7,596 nt of DNA, taken from positions 1-7,596 of the forward strand of contig SKWP01000124.1 of NCBI GenBank assembly GCA_007128865.1, given 5' to 3'. Positions 4,979 through 7,596 of the stretch are shown here, piece after piece. Source of the DNA: Paracoccaceae bacterium. Lineage in GTDB: Bacteria; Pseudomonadota; Alphaproteobacteria; Rhodobacterales; Rhodobacteraceae. A program made the translations under genes and the position numbers. Under the pieces are notes generated by a model. That model saw only the letters and a program-made list of their open reading frames with translations, had not been told where the DNA came from and made no database searches. Each line of letters starts with the position of its first letter. Positions within the stretch are counted from its first letter, which is position 1.

Positions 4979-6205
4979 TCAGACAGGCCGGCCCTGCAGC
5001 AACCGCGGCAGCGTCCCCGAAAGGCCGGCGGCCTCGCGCATCAGCCGCCGGCGCAGCCCCGGCAGCGCCTGCACCGCCCCCATGCCCAGGTCACGCACCC
5101 CGCGCAGGATCGGATTATCGTTCGAAAACAGACGGTTGAACGCGTCCGTCGCGGCGGCCATGGCCACGGTGTCGAAGCGCCGCCATTGCTGGTAGCGGTC
5201 CAGAACATCGGGCGCGCCGATATCCTCGCCCCGGCGCCGTGCATCGGCCAGCACTTCGGCCAGCGCGGCCACGTCGCGCAGCCCGAGGTTGAGCCCCTGC
5301 CCCGCAATCGGGTGCAGCCCGTGGGCGGCATCGCCGACCAGCGCCAGCCGCGCAGCGACGAGGCTTTGCGCCAGGCTGAGACCGAGCGGATAGGAAAACC
5401 GCGCCCCCTCGATGCGAATCCCGCCCAGAAAATCGCCGAAGCGCGGGCGCAGAACCTCCAGAAAACCCGCATCGTCCAGCGCCGTGACCGCACGGGCGGT
5501 GGCATCGGCCTCGCTCCAGACGATGGACGAACGGTTGTGCGGCAGCGGCAGGATAGCCAGCGGCCCCGCCGGCATGAAGAACTGATGCGCAACGCCGTGA
5601 TGGGGGCGCTCATGGGCCACGGCACAGACGATCGCGGTCTGGCCATAGCCCCAGCCGGTGCGGCGGATGCCGGCGCGGGCCGCCGTCGGGCTTGCGCGAC
5701 CGTCGCAACCGACGGCAAGCCGCGCCACGACGCTGCCACCCGAAGCCAGCCCAAGCGCCATCCCCGCATCCTGCACCGTCTGGCCGACGACCGTCTCGCC
5801 GGAAAGATGGGTGATGCCGGGCGCGGCATCCATGGCGTCCAGCAGGGCCCGGCGCAGGTACCGGTCTTCCAGCATCTGCCCCATGGCGCCTTCCTCGATC
5901 TCGCCGGCGTCGAAATCCAGCAGGAACGGGCCGGCGCCTTCGCCCGGGCGGCCGTCGCTGGCCACCACGCGCCGGATCGGCTGGGCATCGGCTGCCAGAA
6001 CCGGCCACAGGCCCAGCGCCTTCAGCAGCCGCACCGACGCCAGCGCCAGCGCATAGGCGCGCCCGTCAAAGCCCGCATCGGCGCGCCGTTCGGACGGCAG
6101 CGCATCGACCACGCAGACGCGCATGCCGGCGCTGGCCAGCGCCAGAGCCAGGACCGGGCCGTTGAGCCCGCCGCCCACGATGGCGACATCGGCATCCATG
6201 GTCAT
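4979..6205 (-). CDS. UbiH/UbiF/VisC/COQ6 family FAD-dependent ubiquinone biosynthesis hydroxylase
   Basis: The protein is 408 residues, normal for this class of flavoprotein monooxygenases, which use FAD, NAD(P)H and O2 to hydroxylate the aromatic ring of ubiquinone precursors. Motifs are in the expected order. The Rossmann FAD motif is VAIVGGGLNGPV (G11-x-G13-x2-G16), followed by an acidic end at VVDA. The DG motif is VGCDGRASPTAAR (Asp168). The second FAD motif is LVGDAAHGLHPIAGQGLNLG (Gly291-Asp292). A C-terminal LFSNDNPILRGVRDLGM is typical of the Ubi hydroxylases. The start at 6205 has AGGAG (6214-6218, minus) eight bases upstream; ATG 6199 is a minor alternative. Which ring carbon it acts on (UbiH, UbiF, UbiI or the alphaproteobacterial UbiL type) cannot be decided here, so no symbol is given. 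It is divergent from the amidase gene, with 147 bases between the starts. Confidence 0.92.
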   Translation of the reverse strand: MTMDADVAIVGGGLNGPVLALALASAGMRVCVVDALPSERRADAGFDGRAYALALASVRLLKALGLWPVLAADAQPIRRVVASDGRPGEGAGPFLLDFDAGEIEEGAMGQMLEDRYLRRALLDAMDAAPGITHLSGETVVGQTVQDAGMALGLASGGSVVARLAVGCDGRASPTAARAGIRRTGWGYGQTAIVCAVAHERPHHGVAHQFFMPAGPLAILPLPHNRSSIVWSEADATARAVTALDDAGFLEVLRPRFGDFLGGIRIEGARFSYPLGLSLAQSLVAARLALVGDAAHGLHPIAGQGLNLGLRDVAALAEVLADARRRGEDIGAPDVLDRYQQWRRFDTVAMAAATDAFNRLFSNDNPILRGVRDLGMGAVQALPGLRRRLMREAAGLSGTLPRLLQGRPV

Positions 6206-6273
6206 GACCGGGGCTCCTGCCGGCAGGCAGGGCGCGGGCGGGGGCGGAGCAGTGTTTCGGGTGTCATGCCTCC

Positions 6274-6301
6274 AATATGGCTGACCGGCCGGCATTGTCC
6301 A
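6274..6301 (-). promoter_or_regulatory. candidate sigma-70-type promoter of the ubiquinone hydroxylase gene
   Basis: On the minus strand, TGGACA (6301-6296) and CATATT (6279-6274) are separated by 16 bases. They match the -35 consensus at five of six and the -10 consensus at four of six positions. The transcript would start near 6267, about 60 bases before the hydroxylase start. The match is by eye, and the -35 element is shared with the opposite promoter. Confidence 0.35.
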
Positions 6302-6323
6302 TGCGCCCCGGCGCCGCTATCGT
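6295..6323 (+). promoter_or_regulatory. candidate sigma-70-type promoter of the amidase gene
   Basis: TTGTCC (6295-6300) and TATCGT (6318-6323) are 17 bases apart, each matching its consensus at four of six positions. A start near 6330 leaves about 23 bases of leader containing the ribosome site AAGGAGG (6338-6344). The -35 hexamer overlaps that of the divergent promoter. Confidence 0.35.
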
Positions 6324-6352
6324 CCGCGCCACTCAAGAAGGAGGACAAGGGC

Positions 6353-7596
6353 ATGAAGGCCGAGTGGTTGACACAGGGCGCAGTGGATCTGGGCGAAGGG
6401 ATCGGGGCCGGCCGGATCGACCCGGTTGCACTGACCGAAACCTTTCTCGAGGCGATCCATGCGCATCCCGACGGCACACGCATCTATGCCCGCACAACCC
6501 CGGACCGCGCGCGTATCGAGGCCAGGGCTGCCGCCGACAGGGCACGCGCCGGCATGCGACGCGGGCCGCTGGACGGGGTGCCGCTGTCCTGGAAGGACCT
6601 GTTCGACAGCGCCGGCACCGCAACCGAATCCGGCAGCAAGGTTCTGGCCGGGCGCGTGCCCGACCGCGATGCGCGGCTGCTCGAGGTGGCAACCCGCGCC
6701 GGGCTTGTGTGTCTGGGCAAGACCCACCTGAGCGAACTGGCATTCTCCGGGCTTGGGGTGAATCCGGTGACCGGTACGCCGCCCAACGTCCGGGATGGTG
6801 GCGCCGCGCCAGGCGGGTCATCCTCGGGCGCGGCAGCATCGGTGGCCTTCGGGCTGGCGCCGGCCGCAATCGGTTCGGACACCGGGGGGTCGGTGCGGGT
6901 ACCCGCGGCATGGAACGATCTGGTGGGCCTGAAGACCTCGCACGGACGGTTGCCGATGCAAGGAGCGGTGCCGCTGGCGCGCCGGTTCGACACCGCCGGG
7001 CCGCTGACCCGTGATGTGGCGGATGCGGCGGCTGTGTTTGCGGTTCTGGCCGGCGAAACACCGGTCGATCTGCAAGGCGCATCGCTGTCAGGGGTGCGGC
7101 TGATGGTGCTCGAGACCGTAGCGCTGGATGATCTGCGCCCGGCGCAGGCTGCGGCCTTCGATGCCGCCCTTGCCCATCTGGCCGGTGCCGGCGCCCGTAT
7201 CGAGCATCGCGCGGTGCCGGCAATCGCCGAGGCCATGGCGCTTTCTGCCATTCTCTACACGACCGAAGCCTTTGGTATCTGGAAAGACGGCATCGCAAGG
7301 GCGGGTGATCTGATGTTTGCGCCGGTCCGTGCACGGTTTGAATCCGGTGCTGCGTTCTCCGGGGCCGATTATGTTGCCGCGTGGGAACGGCTGGCCCAGT
7401 ACCGGCAGGTCTGGGCCGAGGCCGTGGCGGGCTTCGATGCCGTGGTTCTGCCTACGAATGCGGGCGGACCGCCACAGGTGGCACGTCTGCTGGAAGATGA
7501 GGAGCATTTTGTCCGCGAGAACCTGCTTGCCTTGCGCAACACCCGGATCGGCAACCTGATGGATGCCGCAGTCCTGACCCTTCCGGCCGGGCGGCC
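6353..7596 (+). CDS. amidase signature family enzyme (partial at right edge)
   Basis: The frame opens at ATG 6353, eight bases after AAGGAGG (6338-6344), and stays open to the window end: 414 complete codons plus two bases, with the last readable residues VLTLPAGR. The Ser-cisSer-Lys triad of the family is complete: Lys81 in PLSWKDLFD, cis-Ser156 in GGSSSGAAAS, and nucleophile Ser180 in GSDTGGSVRVPA. The spacings (99 and 24 residues) equal those of fatty acid amide hydrolase (Lys142, Ser217, Ser241). Such enzymes hydrolyse carboxamides in the cytoplasm; the substrate cannot be told from sequence. It resembles GatA, the glutaminase subunit of Asp/Glu-tRNA amidotransferase, because both belong to this family. 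No gatB or gatC lies next to it here, so a general amidase is more likely. Only a few tens of residues are probably missing, judging from the family's usual length. Confidence 0.9.
   Translation, partial: MKAEWLTQGAVDLGEGIGAGRIDPVALTETFLEAIHAHPDGTRIYARTTPDRARIEARAAADRARAGMRRGPLDGVPLSWKDLFDSAGTATESGSKVLAGRVPDRDARLLEVATRAGLVCLGKTHLSELAFSGLGVNPVTGTPPNVRDGGAAPGGSSSGAAASVAFGLAPAAIGSDTGGSVRVPAAWNDLVGLKTSHGRLPMQGAVPLARRFDTAGPLTRDVADAAAVFAVLAGETPVDLQGASLSGVRLMVLETVALDDLRPAQAAAFDAALAHLAGAGARIEHRAVPAIAEAMALSAILYTTEAFGIWKDGIARAGDLMFAPVRARFESGAAFSGADYVAAWERLAQYRQVWAEAVAGFDAVVLPTNAGGPPQVARLLEDEEHFVRENLLALRNTRIGNLMDAAVLTLPAGR

Noticed and set aside
6333..7334. Minus-strand open frame of 333 codons opposite the amidase gene
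   Set aside because: The plus strand here encodes an amidase with intact catalytic motifs; the opposite frame is Arg/Pro/Ala-rich with no motif.
1..7596. CRISPR arrays, insertion sequences, phage genes, toxin-antitoxin pairs, tRNA or rRNA genes
   Set aside because: Read on both strands, none is visible. Neither repeat copy carries a transposase or is bounded by obvious target duplications.

Overview
The window looks like chromosomal DNA from a high-GC alphaproteobacterium, most likely of the Rhodobacteraceae (Rhodobacter/Paracoccus-like). The reasons are the strong GC bias at third codon positions, a DnaG primase starting MSLPPGF with a VVGRKVTWD segment, a short DksA/TraR-type protein ending in LLPYTPLCAACAR, a lipoprotein with the NPFNWFGRS segment, and an FNR-type box of the kind bound by FnrL in this group. 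I recognise these family-typical sequences by eye; no database was searched.

Layout from left to right. At 1-128 (minus) is the start of a small lipoprotein that runs off the left edge. A 348-base gap at 129-476 holds copy 1 of a structured repeat (282-375). SufE (477-911, plus, TTG start) is convergent with a secreted DUF3179 protein (1031-2026, minus). The DUF3179 gene is divergent from dnaG (2159-4120, plus). A 389-base gap at 4121-4509 contains a strong hairpin just after dnaG, repeat copy 2 (4251-4370) and a second hairpin. It separates dnaG from a convergent DksA-like regulator (4510-4827, minus). Upstream of that regulator lies a perfect 14-base FNR-type palindrome (4876-4889). Next come a UbiH/UbiF/COQ6-type FAD hydroxylase (4979-6205, minus) and, divergent from it, an amidase-signature enzyme (6353-7596, plus) that runs off the right edge.

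The genes are mostly conserved housekeeping functions: Fe-S cluster sulfur transfer, replication priming, control of RNA polymerase, and ubiquinone synthesis. They are packed as alternating single genes rather than one operon. I see no mobile element, CRISPR array, defence system, rRNA or tRNA, and no new multi-gene system. The two items most worth following up lie between genes. One is the dispersed repeat, whose stems stay paired while loops and apices differ between copies. The other is the FNR box, which suggests oxygen control of a DksA-type regulator whose coiled-coil tip is DxxExA instead of DxxDxA.
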